This document shows positions 1 to 6,523 of a stretch of DNA of 7,914 nucleotides, one piece after another. Origin of the DNA: an uncultured Dermatophilus sp. GTDB lineage: Bacteria > Actinomycetota > Actinomycetes > Actinomycetales > Dermatophilaceae. The notes under the pieces were generated by a model that was not told where the DNA came from, made no database searches, and saw nothing but the letters and a program-made list of their open reading frames with translations. The translations under genes were made by a program, and so were the position numbers. The DNA lies in NCBI GenBank assembly GCA_945876925.1, contig CAMCQD010000069.1, positions 1 through 7,914 of the forward strand, in the 5' to 3' direction. Each line of letters begins with the position of its first letter. Position 1 is the first letter of the stretch.

Positions 1-2271
1 GGACGTCTTAGCCGCCGTCAGCACGGGCGAGTACAGCGTCCAGCTGCCGGTACCGGTGACGTCCCGGGCGGAGTACCTGCCGTGGGCTCGCACCGTGGCC
101 GTGCTCGTCCCGGGGCGGGTGGCGGAACCGTCGCAGGTGAACGTCCACGTCTCGCCCGGGTCGAGGTAGTGGTCGCCGTCGGTGTCACCCGAGGCGTAGA
201 CCGGCGTTCCGCAGGCGGTGTCGGACACGGTGACATTGCCCAGCGGGTCGTTCCCCGGGTTGGTCACCGTGTAGGTGGCGCGCACGGGCGTGGCGGCACC
301 GCTGGAGGAGAGGCACTGGTTCGTGCCGCTCTTGGCCACCGCGACCGCAGGCTGCAGGATCTGCACGCAGGTGGGATCCGTGCCGTCCGGGAGGCTCGGA
401 TCGTCCGACAGCACCGCGCTGTCGACACCGGTGAGGCTGACCGAACCCTGGTTGCACACCCGGCGCTCGGTGGTGCCGGAGGGGACGGTCGTCGTCAGCG
501 TGATCGTCGCCGACTCACCCGGCTTGATGATTCCCGGGGTCGCTCCCGGGGAATTGATGAGCTGCGGGGAGCTGAAGTATGCCGAGCCGACGTCGCTGCC
601 GTTGAGCTTAGCGGATGAAATCCCCATTCCCGCCACCGTGTCCTGGAAGGTGGTGTTCGTGGAGGCGAAAGTGCCGATGTTCTCCACGGTGACAGTCCAC
701 GTAGCGGTCTCCCCCGGGAAGATCATCCCCGGCCGAGGCGTGGAAGCGGTCTTGGTGACCCGCAGCTCCGGCTTCGGCAGCGCGCACGAAGCCAGGTCGG
801 CCAGAGTTCCATTCGTACCAGAATCACGCGCCTGCGTCACACGCCCGGTCTCAATGTCGAGTTTCTGCACAAGCGAGTTCTCACTCGCATAGGCTCGCCC
901 CTCGGGGTCGAAGGCGATACCGTTGTACCGCTTATCCCCCATTTTCCCGATATAGACTGTCCGGGGATTACCCCTGGTGAGCTCCGCCGCGCTAATGCTG
1001 AACAGATAACCCTCCAGCGCCGACACATTTCCACTGGTGGCGGTAATGAAATACATGGTGCCATTACCGTCGAAGGCAAGGTCGCCGGAGGTCATCCTCC
1101 CGGTCTGCAGGCCCTGGATGGTCACATCGCTCCCGAACTGCACCGGGCCCTTGTCCGTCCACGACGGGTAGGAGGCCCGCGGGTCGAGGACGTAGACGCG
1201 CGCCGTATCGCTGATGCTCCAGATCCGGCCCGACGGGTCCACGCCCAGCCGGGCGCCGAGCGTATCCCCGGCCGGCTGCTCGGCGACTTTACGGCTGGTT
1301 TTCGCGATCGTGTCATAGGCGTACAGCGGTCCCAGAACGTAACTCGTCTTTCCACCATCAAGCGGAATGCGCTGCCTGGGAATGAAGTACACGAGTGCGG
1401 GATTTGCCGGGCTAACGGCAACCGCGGGACTGCCATCCTGTTTCTTATCCGCGACGAAGTCCTTGATCCGGAACACGCTCTTAGTGGCGCCCGTTTGCGG
1501 GTCGATGGTGCCAATCGTCCCCTGGTTCGGGTACGTCCCCGCGAAACGGGGGTCGGTCGATAAGTCGTTGGTCGCATACCAGATGTTGCTGCAGTTCAGC
1601 AGACCTGAGGATCCGCCGGTCGAGCCTCCGGAGGAGCCAGTGGATCCCCCGGTGCTCCCGGAGGAGCCGCCGGTCCCCCCGGACGACATGGAGAGGTTCA
1701 CCGTGACCCGGGCGGTGGCGCTGCTCTTCCCGCCAAAGCGCAGCTCGAACCCCCCGTCCGTACCGAACGACTCCGCGAACTCGAAGATGGCCGTGTTCGT
1801 CGTCGACTGGGTAACCCGTTTCGAGCACGTGAAGACGGCAGTCCTGCCTTTGGGGATGTAGTAGAGATTGCGCCCGGAGTACGGGTCGTGCATGAGCGAC
1901 ATGGAGTTCGTGCGCATGGAGACGGGAGCGCACTTATCATCGCTTCCGCTGACGTAATACAGCTGATAGGCACCTGTATTCAGCACCGTGTACGTATAGG
2001 TCACCACTTCGCCGCCCGGGGCGACCGTGCCCTTGTCCGCCGAGACGGTGAGCGTGAACTTCCCGTTCGCTGACGTGCCCGTTCCCGACACTGCCGCCGC
2101 GGGCATGATCGCCGGCGCGGCGTGAGCCTTACCACTCGCCGTGAGCAACGGCGCTACCCCGGGTACCAGGGTGAGCGCACCGGCCATCACGGCGAGCACG
2201 AGCCGGCGCAGACGCCTGCGAGCCCCCTGGCCCGTGCGCGTCCGCGCCGGGCCTGCTGACAGTCTTGCCAT
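1..2271 (-). CDS. Secreted multidomain DUF11-repeat surface protein (3' part beyond window)
   Basis: The frame is open for 757 codons from ATG at 2271-2269 to the window edge, with no stop. Residues 1-51 form a signal peptide: an Arg-rich n-region (RRRLRR), a hydrophobic core, and a likely cut after AHA at 49-51. Residues 52-195 are beta-rich and unassigned. Residues 196-223 are an almost pure Gly/Ser/Thr linker. Residues 224-497 carry repeated short beta motifs such as IDPQTG, GVDPSGRIW, AFDGNGTMYF and AFDPEGRAY, typical of NHL/SMP-30-like beta-propellers. From about 502 there are two DUF11-like Ig-fold repeats: LRVTKTAS...TWTVTVENIGT, then VAVAKSGTN...ATYTVTNPGNDPLGNVTVSD...LDPGETWTFTC. This suggests an exported cell-surface or matrix protein; its ligand and function are unknown. 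Whether a C-terminal anchor (LPXTG or TM) exists cannot be seen. Third-position A/T codons are commoner than in nrdJ, mainly around 800-2000. The Shine-Dalgarno sequence is an atypical G6 run. Confidence 0.85.
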   Translation of the reverse strand, partial: MARLSAGPARTRTGQGARRRLRRLVLAVMAGALTLVPGVAPLLTASGKAHAAPAIMPAAAVSGTGTSANGKFTLTVSADKGTVAPGGEVVTYTYTVLNTGAYQLYYVSGSDDKCAPVSMRTNSMSLMHDPYSGRNLYYIPKGRTAVFTCSKRVTQSTTNTAIFEFAESFGTDGGFELRFGGKSSATARVTVNLSMSSGGTGGSSGSTGGSTGSSGGSTGGSSGLLNCSNIWYATNDLSTDPRFAGTYPNQGTIGTIDPQTGATKSVFRIKDFVADKKQDGSPAVAVSPANPALVYFIPRQRIPLDGGKTSYVLGPLYAYDTIAKTSRKVAEQPAGDTLGARLGVDPSGRIWSISDTARVYVLDPRASYPSWTDKGPVQFGSDVTIQGLQTGRMTSGDLAFDGNGTMYFITATSGNVSALEGYLFSISAAELTRGNPRTVYIGKMGDKRYNGIAFDPEGRAYASENSLVQKLDIETGRVTQARDSGTNGTLADLASCALPKPELRVTKTASTPRPGMIFPGETATWTVTVENIGTFASTNTTFQDTVAGMGISSAKLNGSDVGSAYFSSPQLINSPGATPGIIKPGESATITLTTTVPSGTTERRVCNQGSVSLTGVDSAVLSDDPSLPDGTDPTCVQILQPAVAVAKSGTNQCLSSSGAATPVRATYTVTNPGNDPLGNVTVSDTACGTPVYASGDTDGDHYLDPGETWTFTCDGSATRPGTSTATVRAHGRYSARDVTGTGSWTLYSPVLTAAKTS

Positions 2272-2276
2272 TTCTA

Positions 2277-2289
2277 CCCCCCTTTTTTT
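2277..2289 (-). promoter_or_regulatory. G6 run serving as atypical ribosome binding site, next to A7 tract
   Basis: On the minus strand, seven A residues are followed directly by six G residues, then five bases and the ATG of the surface protein. No GGAGG is present, so the G-run (pairing with CCUCC through one G-U wobble) is the only candidate Shine-Dalgarno sequence. The adjoining homopolymers are exceptional in this GC-rich sequence and are prone to slippage. Confidence 0.45.
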
Positions 2290-2566
2290 CTTGCTGCCGC
2301 CGCGACCACCCGGAACGGATCCGGATGCTCACACGTGCCGTAACGAATCAGCGATTACCGCCCCGGGCCCGCCCCCTGCCGGGACGTGACGACGGTCCGC
2401 ATCCGGCCGCCGGCGGAACGCGCTGCCCCGGGTACCGGAAGACCGGACCGGATCAGCCGCGAGGCGCCCTGTCACGAAGCCGGGGCGGCGGACCGCGGCC
2501 ATCGTCGTGCCGCCGTCCGTCGCATCATCGCTGCGGCTTCTTGATCGGCCGTCCAAGAGACCCCAT

Positions 2567-2587
2567 GAGACCTTTAGTAAATGTCTC
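2567..2587. promoter_or_regulatory. 21-bp near-palindrome, candidate operator
   Basis: The arms are GAGAC, one base, TTTA, a central G, then TAAA, one base, GTCTC: nine of ten positions pair around the centre. A second GAGACC lies exactly 10 bp upstream at 2557-2562 and a GAGATC lies at 2595-2600, so the half-site recurs on one face of the helix. A one-base centre is too tight for an RNA hairpin of full length, so a dimeric repressor or activator operator is the better reading. It lies about 300 bp upstream of the surface-protein start. The regulator is unknown. Confidence 0.45.
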
Positions 2588-2648
2588 GCATAGTGAGATC
2601 GGCACGGTGGCAGCCGCAGCCGCCCGCGCACCTGCGGCCACTCCCCTC

Positions 2649-2720
2649 TTGCGGACCGCTCAGCGCCGGACCCGGGCACTACGAGGCCCCAGCCCCTTGC
2701 GGAACGATGAGCGCCGGGCC
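2649..2720. repeat. Degenerate 24-bp direct repeat, 48-bp period
   Basis: The 24-mers at 2649-2672 and 2697-2720 agree at 20 of 24 positions; both read TTGCGGA...GCGCCGG.CC. The start-to-start distance is 48 bp. No third copy was found one period to either side. It could be a paired protein-binding site upstream of the surface-protein gene or a remnant of local duplication. Confidence 0.4.
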
Positions 2721-2749
2721 ACCCCCTCATCACCTGACGCCAGATACGC

Positions 2750-2786
2750 CACGCGGCGGGACGCTCACCGAGCGTCCCGCCGCGTG
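2750..2786 (-). terminator. Long perfect hairpin terminating nrdJ
   Basis: Seventeen base pairs (2750-2766 with 2770-2786) enclose a three-base loop. The structure begins 19 bases after the nrdJ stop codon (2808-2806). No U-tract follows on the minus strand, which is common for intrinsic terminators in high-GC actinobacteria. As a perfect inverted repeat it could also act for transcription on the other strand. Confidence 0.75.
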
Positions 2787-2805
2787 ACCGGGCCAGCAGA
2801 GCCGA

Positions 2806-5691
2806 TCAGCTGCAACCCGAGGTGGAGCCGCAGCCTTCGCACACGTAGCAGCTACCCGCCGGGCGCATCTTGGTGCCGCAGGTGAGGCACATGGGCGCGT
2901 CGGCGGCCTTACCCTGCAACCGGTCCATGAGCTCAGCCGAGGAATGCACCTCCGCCGGGACCGCCCGGGTCCCCGGCCCGGCCACCTGCGCCGCCGCCGT
3001 CTCGGGCCGGTCCGGGCGGGGCTTTGAATCCGCCGCCGCGGACTGCGAGAAGTTGGCGATCTGCCCGGCGGCCTCGCCGTTCTCCTCCGGCGGCAGATAT
3101 GAACCGGTCTCAAGCTGGCGGGCGCGCTCCTCAGCCGAGTAGATGCCCAGCGCGGAACGGGTATCGAAATCCAGGTAGTCCAGGGCCAGGCGGCGGGCCA
3201 CGTAGTCCATGATCGACTGCGCCATCCGCACATCCGGATCGTCGGTCAGGCCAGCAGGCTCGAACCGCAGGTTGGAGAACTTCTCGACGTAGGTGTCCAG
3301 CGGCACGCCGTACTGCAGCCCGATGGAGACCGCGATGGAGAACGCGTCCATGACCCCGGCGAGGGTCGAACCCTGCTTACCGAACTTGAGGAACACCTCA
3401 CCCAGGCGGCCGTTCTCGTACGAGGAGGCGGTCAGGTACCCCTCGGCGCCCCCGACCGCGAACGAGGTCGTCATCGACGGTCGCCGCCGGGGCAGCCGGG
3501 TGCGCTTAGGCCGGTACTCGATCACCTTCTCCGTGACCGTCGCGGCCTGCGGGTCCGCGGCCTCCCCGGCGTCGCCTTTCGAGCCGCCATCGGACAGCGG
3601 CTGGCCGACCTTGCAGTTGTCGCGGTACACCGCGAGCGCCTTGATCCCCATCTCCCAGCCGGCCATGTAGACGTCGGCGATGTCCTCGACCGTGGCGGAT
3701 TCAGGCAGGTTGACCGTCTTGCTGATCGCCCCGGACAGGAACGGCTGGCACGCGGCCATCATCCGCACATGCCCCATCGGCGAGATCGCCCGGGCGCCCA
3801 TCGCGCAGTCGAACACCTCGTAGTGCTCCGGACGCAGCCCGGGCGCGTCCACCACGTGACCGTGCTCGGAGACGTACTCGACGATCGCCTCGATCTGCTC
3901 CTCCTGGTACCCCAGCGTCGCCAGGGCCCGGGGCACGGTGTGGTTGACGATCTGCATCGAACCCCCGCCGACGAGCTTCTTGAACTTCACCAGCGAGAAG
4001 TCCGGCTCGATGCCGGTGGTGTCGCAGTCCATCATGAAGCCGATCGTGCCCGTCGGGGCCAGCACGGAGGCCTGCGCGTTCCGGAAGCCGTTCTCGGCGC
4101 CGAGGGCGACCACGTCCGCCCACGCCCTGGTGGCGGCCTGGTGGATCCCGGCGGCCATGGGCTCGGTGGTGACCAGCGCCGCGTCGGCGTCCTGATGCTT
4201 ACGCATGACGCGCTGATGCGCCCCGGCGTTGCGGGCATACCCGGCGTAGGGCCCGACCACCCCGGCCAGCTGGGCCGAGCGCCGGTACGCCGCCCCGGTG
4301 AGCAGCGAGGTGATCGCCGCCGCCAGTGCCCGGCCGCCCTCGGAGTCATACCCGTGCCCGGTGGCCATGAGCAGCGCCCCGAGGTTGGCGTAGCCGATGC
4401 CGAGCTGGCGGAAGTCACGCGTGGTGGCGGCGATGGACTCGGTCGGGAAATCAGCGAAGCAGATCGAGATGTCCATCGCGGTGATGACCAGCTCGGCGAC
4501 CTTGGCGAACGTGGCCGCATCGAACGTGCCATCCGGCCGCAGGAACTTCAGCAGGTTGAGCGAGGCGAGGTTGCACGAGGAATTGTCCAGGGACATGTAC
4601 TCCGAACACGGATTCGACGCGGTGATCCGCCCCGACTCGGGCGTGGTGTGCCAGGAGTTGATGGTGTCGTCGTACTGCAGCCCCGGATCGGCGCATTCCC
4701 ACGCCGCCCGCGCGATGGTGCCGAACAGCTCGCGGGCGTCGACGTGATCGATGACCTCCCCGGTGAGGCGCGCCTTGAGCCCGTAGCGCTCACCGGCCTT
4801 CACCGCGCGCATGAACTCGTCGTCCACCCGCACCGAGTTGTTGGCGTTCTGGTACTGCACGGACACGATGTCCTTGCCGCCGAGGTCCATGTCGAAGCCG
4901 GCGTCGCGCAGCGCCCGGATCTTGTCTTCCTCACGGGCCTTGGTGAGCACGAACTCCTCGATGTCGGGGTGGTCGACGTCGAGGACGACCATCTTGGCGG
5001 CCCGCCGGGTAGCCCCCCCGGACTTGATCGTGCCGGCCGAGGCGTCGGCGCCGCGCATGAAGCTGACCGGGCCCGAGGCGGTGCCGCCAGAGGAGAGCAG
5101 CTCCTTGCTGGAGCGGATCCGGGACAGGTTGAGCCCGGCACCGGACCCGCCCTTGAAGATGAAGCCCTCCTCGCGGTACCAGTTGAGGATCGACTCCATC
5201 GAGTCGTCCACCGAGAGGATGAAGCACGCGCTGACCTGCTGGGGGCTGGCGGTGCCGACGTTGAACCAGACCGGCGAGTTGAAGCTGAAGATCTGGTGCA
5301 CGAGGGCATGGGTGAGTTCGTGCTCGAAGACCATCGCGTCGTCGTCGGTGGCGAAGTAGCCGTTGCGCTTACCAGCGGTGACGTAGGTGAGGACGACCCG
5401 GTCGATGAGGGTCTTCAGGGAAGCCTCTCGGGCGGGGGTGCCCAGGGCGCCGCGGAAGTACTTGGTGGTCACGATGGTGGAGGCGTTGACCGACCAGAAG
5501 TCCGGGAACTCGACGCCGCGCTGCTCGAAGATGGTCTCGCCGGTGCGCCAGTCCGTCTGGACGACGTCACGCTTCTCCCAGGTCACCTCGTCGTAGGGGT
5601 GCACCCCGGGGGTGGTGAAGATGCGCTCGACACTGATGCCACCACGATCGCGCCGGTCCTGCCCGGCCTTGGTCTGGGTGGTCTCGCTCAT
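2806..5691 (-). CDS. nrdJ: Adenosylcobalamin-dependent class II ribonucleoside-diphosphate reductase
   Basis: 961 residues, full length for the actinobacterial family. The enzyme reduces ribonucleoside diphosphates to deoxynucleotides in the cytoplasm, using adenosylcobalamin to make the active-site thiyl radical. Order of parts: class II N-terminal domain (about 1-110, with HPYDEVTWEKRDVV and FPDFWSVNAS), ten-stranded barrel (about 150-690), TSCPD domain (about 735-845, TTSFAVGGAEGY), variable linker, and C-terminal cysteine tail. Visible catalytic residues are Cys156 and Cys373 (redox pair), Cys362 as radical cysteine in the NPCSE motif at 360-364, with Asn360 and Glu364. APTGTIG at 545-551 is a phosphate-binding loop. 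Cys935/938/948/951/954/960 in the tail (ending CGSTSGCS) fit a metal-binding and disulfide-relay segment. A GAGGAA ribosome site (5697-5702) supports the start. It lies 136 nt downstream of nrdR. No cobalamin riboswitch was recognised upstream. Confidence 0.97.
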   Translation of the reverse strand: MSETTQTKAGQDRRDRGGISVERIFTTPGVHPYDEVTWEKRDVVQTDWRTGETIFEQRGVEFPDFWSVNASTIVTTKYFRGALGTPAREASLKTLIDRVVLTYVTAGKRNGYFATDDDAMVFEHELTHALVHQIFSFNSPVWFNVGTASPQQVSACFILSVDDSMESILNWYREEGFIFKGGSGAGLNLSRIRSSKELLSSGGTASGPVSFMRGADASAGTIKSGGATRRAAKMVVLDVDHPDIEEFVLTKAREEDKIRALRDAGFDMDLGGKDIVSVQYQNANNSVRVDDEFMRAVKAGERYGLKARLTGEVIDHVDARELFGTIARAAWECADPGLQYDDTINSWHTTPESGRITASNPCSEYMSLDNSSCNLASLNLLKFLRPDGTFDAATFAKVAELVITAMDISICFADFPTESIAATTRDFRQLGIGYANLGALLMATGHGYDSEGGRALAAAITSLLTGAAYRRSAQLAGVVGPYAGYARNAGAHQRVMRKHQDADAALVTTEPMAAGIHQAATRAWADVVALGAENGFRNAQASVLAPTGTIGFMMDCDTTGIEPDFSLVKFKKLVGGGSMQIVNHTVPRALATLGYQEEQIEAIVEYVSEHGHVVDAPGLRPEHYEVFDCAMGARAISPMGHVRMMAACQPFLSGAISKTVNLPESATVEDIADVYMAGWEMGIKALAVYRDNCKVGQPLSDGGSKGDAGEAADPQAATVTEKVIEYRPKRTRLPRRRPSMTTSFAVGGAEGYLTASSYENGRLGEVFLKFGKQGSTLAGVMDAFSIAVSIGLQYGVPLDTYVEKFSNLRFEPAGLTDDPDVRMAQSIMDYVARRLALDYLDFDTRSALGIYSAEERARQLETGSYLPPEENGEAAGQIANFSQSAAADSKPRPDRPETAAAQVAGPGTRAVPAEVHSSAELMDRLQGKAADAPMCLTCGTKMRPAGSCYVCEGCGSTSGCS

Positions 5692-5739
5692 CCGCGTTCC
5701 TCTCTCGTTCTTCCCCCGGCTCGGCGTCCGGGCACTATG

Positions 5740-5780
5740 CGATGACCCCGGGGCATGCCGCTACCCCGGCGCGGTCATCG
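5740..5780 (-). promoter_or_regulatory. Bulged hairpin in nrdJ leader
   Basis: CGATGACC (5740-5747) pairs with GGTCATCG (5773-5780) and CCGGGG (5748-5753) pairs with CCCCGG (5764-5769). This gives 14 base pairs with a three-base bulge and a 10-base loop. It lies 49 bases upstream of the nrdJ start on the nrdR-nrdJ transcript. It could be an attenuator, an RNA-processing site or part of a partial terminator setting different nrdR and nrdJ levels. Confidence 0.5.
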
Positions 5781-5790
5781 GTTCTGAGCA

Positions 5791-5818
5791 GACGGGACAC
5801 CCGCCGGGGCATCCCGTC
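5791..5818 (-). terminator. Hairpin just after nrdR stop, possible weak terminator
   Basis: GACGGGA (5791-5797) pairs with TCCCGTC (5812-5818), with room for a small extra CCC/GGG stem inside the loop. It begins ten bases after the nrdR stop and has no U-tract. It may act as a partial terminator between nrdR and nrdJ, or protect the 3' end of processed nrdR mRNA. Confidence 0.4.
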
Positions 5819-5827
5819 CCCCCCGGT

Positions 5828-6328
5828 TCATCCGGCGCGGCGGGAACTCCCCGGGCGCCGGGTGGTCGTGATATCGCCTGCGAGGCGGCCGCCGCGCAAC
5901 GCGGCGATGGCTTCCTCGAAATCTTCCAGGCTGTCGAATTGCTGGTAGACGCTAGCGAATCGGAGATAGGCCACGGCATCGAGCCGCCGCAGCGGCTCCA
6001 GGATGGCCAGCCCGATGTCGTGCGCGCCGATTTCGGCCACGCCCCGGGCGCGGACCTCATCCTCGACCGTCTGGGCGAGCAGGGCCAGATCGTCGTCGGT
6101 CACCGGACGGCCCTGGCAGGCCCGGCGGACGCCGGTGACGATCTTGGCCCGGCTGAACGGCTCGGTCGCGCCCGAGCGCTTCCGCACTGATAGCGCAGCG
6201 GTCTCGGTGGTGGTGAACCGCCGCCCGCACGAAGGGCACTGGCGGCGCCGGCGGATGCTGGCACCGTCGTCGGCGGCGCGCGAGTCGATCACCCGGCTGT
6301 CATCGTGACGGCAGTACGGGCAGTACAT
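5828..6328 (-). CDS. nrdR: Transcriptional repressor NrdR
   Basis: 166 residues, slightly longer than the usual 150-160 because of a basic C-terminal tail. NrdR is a nucleotide-sensing repressor that binds paired NrdR boxes at ribonucleotide reductase promoters. The N-terminal zinc ribbon shows Cys3/Cys6 (MYCPYC) and Cys31/Cys34 (CPSCGRRF). The ATP-cone follows at about 48-138, starting with VRKRSGATEPFSRAKI and ending VYQQFDSLEDFEEAI. The start is fixed by CPYC at residues 3-6 and a strong GGAGGAGG ribosome site seven bases upstream (6336-6343). The gene lies upstream of nrdJ on the same strand, and probable NrdR boxes lie at its promoter. This suggests autoregulation together with control of nrdJ. 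It is separate from the LysM gene, since a promoter and hairpins lie between them. Confidence 0.96.
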   Translation of the reverse strand: MYCPYCRHDDSRVIDSRAADDGASIRRRRQCPSCGRRFTTTETAALSVRKRSGATEPFSRAKIVTGVRRACQGRPVTDDDLALLAQTVEDEVRARGVAEIGAHDIGLAILEPLRRLDAVAYLRFASVYQQFDSLEDFEEAIAALRGGRLAGDITTTRRPGSSRRAG

Positions 6329-6368
6329 CCGCGGGCCTCCTCCGGCAGGTGTTCGGGGCGGATCACCG

Positions 6369-6394
6369 GGTGCCTGCCGCTAGCCTCAGGCACC
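6369..6394 (-). promoter_or_regulatory. Hairpin in nrdR 5' leader
   Basis: GGTGCCTG (6369-6376) and CAGGCACC (6387-6394) form a perfect 8-bp stem with a 10-base loop, within the roughly 160-nt nrdR leader. A second sequence, GCAGGTG at 6345-6351 next to the ribosome site, can pair with CACCTGC at 6391-6397. The two pairings share bases 6391-6394 and are mutually exclusive. This fits a translational switch but is unproven; no known riboswitch class is recognised. Confidence 0.35.
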
Positions 6395-6446
6395 TGCGCC
6401 GGACCCTGCGCCCGCATCACCGGACGCGGGGAACCTGGGGACCAGC

Positions 6447-6464
6447 TGGGGACGGCCGTCCCCA
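6447..6464. promoter_or_regulatory. 18-bp perfect palindrome in early nrdR leader
   Basis: TGGGGACGGCCGTCCCCA is a perfect palindrome located 30-47 bp downstream of the -10 element. It sits in a cluster of TGGGGA words: direct copies at about 6436, 6447 and 6469 on the plus strand and one inverted copy inside the palindrome. It could be a protein-binding site for a roadblock-type regulator or an RNA stem. No family assignment is possible. Confidence 0.4.
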
Positions 6465-6491
6465 TCCTGGGGATGACGCCCGCCTGCCTGT

Positions 6492-6507
6492 GGACTATAT
6501 GTGGACG
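6492..6507. promoter_or_regulatory. NrdR box 1 (overlaps nrdR -10)
   Basis: This 16-mer shares the ACTATAT core with the NrdR-box consensus (ACACTATATATAGTGT type), with about nine matching positions. It contains the -10 element. The degenerate right half lowers certainty, but its exact 32-bp spacing from the second box supports it. Confidence 0.6.
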
Positions 6508-6523
6508 AATGACACCCGTGTAA
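6494..6523 (-). promoter_or_regulatory. Sigma70-like promoter of nrdR-nrdJ
   Basis: Read on the minus strand: -35 TTACAC (6523-6518), an 18-bp spacer, and -10 TATAGT (6499-6494, five of six consensus). Transcription would start near 6487 and give a leader of about 160 nt before nrdR. NrdR box 1 covers the -10, and box 2 lies immediately upstream of the -35. Confidence 0.6.

Larger units (their letters stand above)
2290..2749. other. Long non-coding gap between nrdJ terminator and surface-protein gene
   Basis: About 460 bases without a convincing gene. Short open frames here are Arg/Pro-rich shadows without family resemblance or good ribosome sites. The gap contains a near-palindrome at 2567-2587 and a degenerate direct repeat at 2649-2720, annotated separately. 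The promoter of the surface-protein gene must lie here if the upstream hairpin terminates nrdJ transcription, but no clear -35/-10 pair stands out. I looked for c-di-AMP (ydaO-type) and SAM riboswitch signatures on the minus strand and recognised neither. Confidence 0.6.

Noticed and set aside
275..892. 205-codon plus-strand frame and other frames inside 1-2271
   Set aside because: They are antisense or out-of-frame to the 757-codon frame, which alone has a signal peptide, linker and DUF11 motifs.
2272..2520. c-di-AMP (ydaO-type) riboswitch upstream of the exported protein
   Set aside because: Such riboswitches precede some actinobacterial wall genes, but I could not match the conserved core motifs on the minus strand.
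2672..2681. CCGGGCACTA shared with 5728-5737, seeming to flank nrdJ
   Set aside because: A ten-base GC-rich match is easily chance in a window of this size and composition; no longer identity supports an insertion or duplication.
2329..2733. 134-codon minus-strand frame in the nrdJ/surface-protein gap
   Set aside because: Arg/Gly/Ser-rich low complexity, no clear ribosome site and no family resemblance; it covers operator-like and repeat elements.
2265..2885. 206-codon plus-strand frame spanning the gap
   Set aside because: It overlaps the ends of two well-supported genes and the nrdJ terminator, with Arg/Pro/Ala-rich shadow composition.
3769..5745. 658-codon open frame on the plus strand opposite nrdJ
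   Set aside because: It is a GC-bias shadow of nrdJ: Gly/Val/Arg/Asp-rich, no recognisable domain, and antisense to a fully conserved enzyme.
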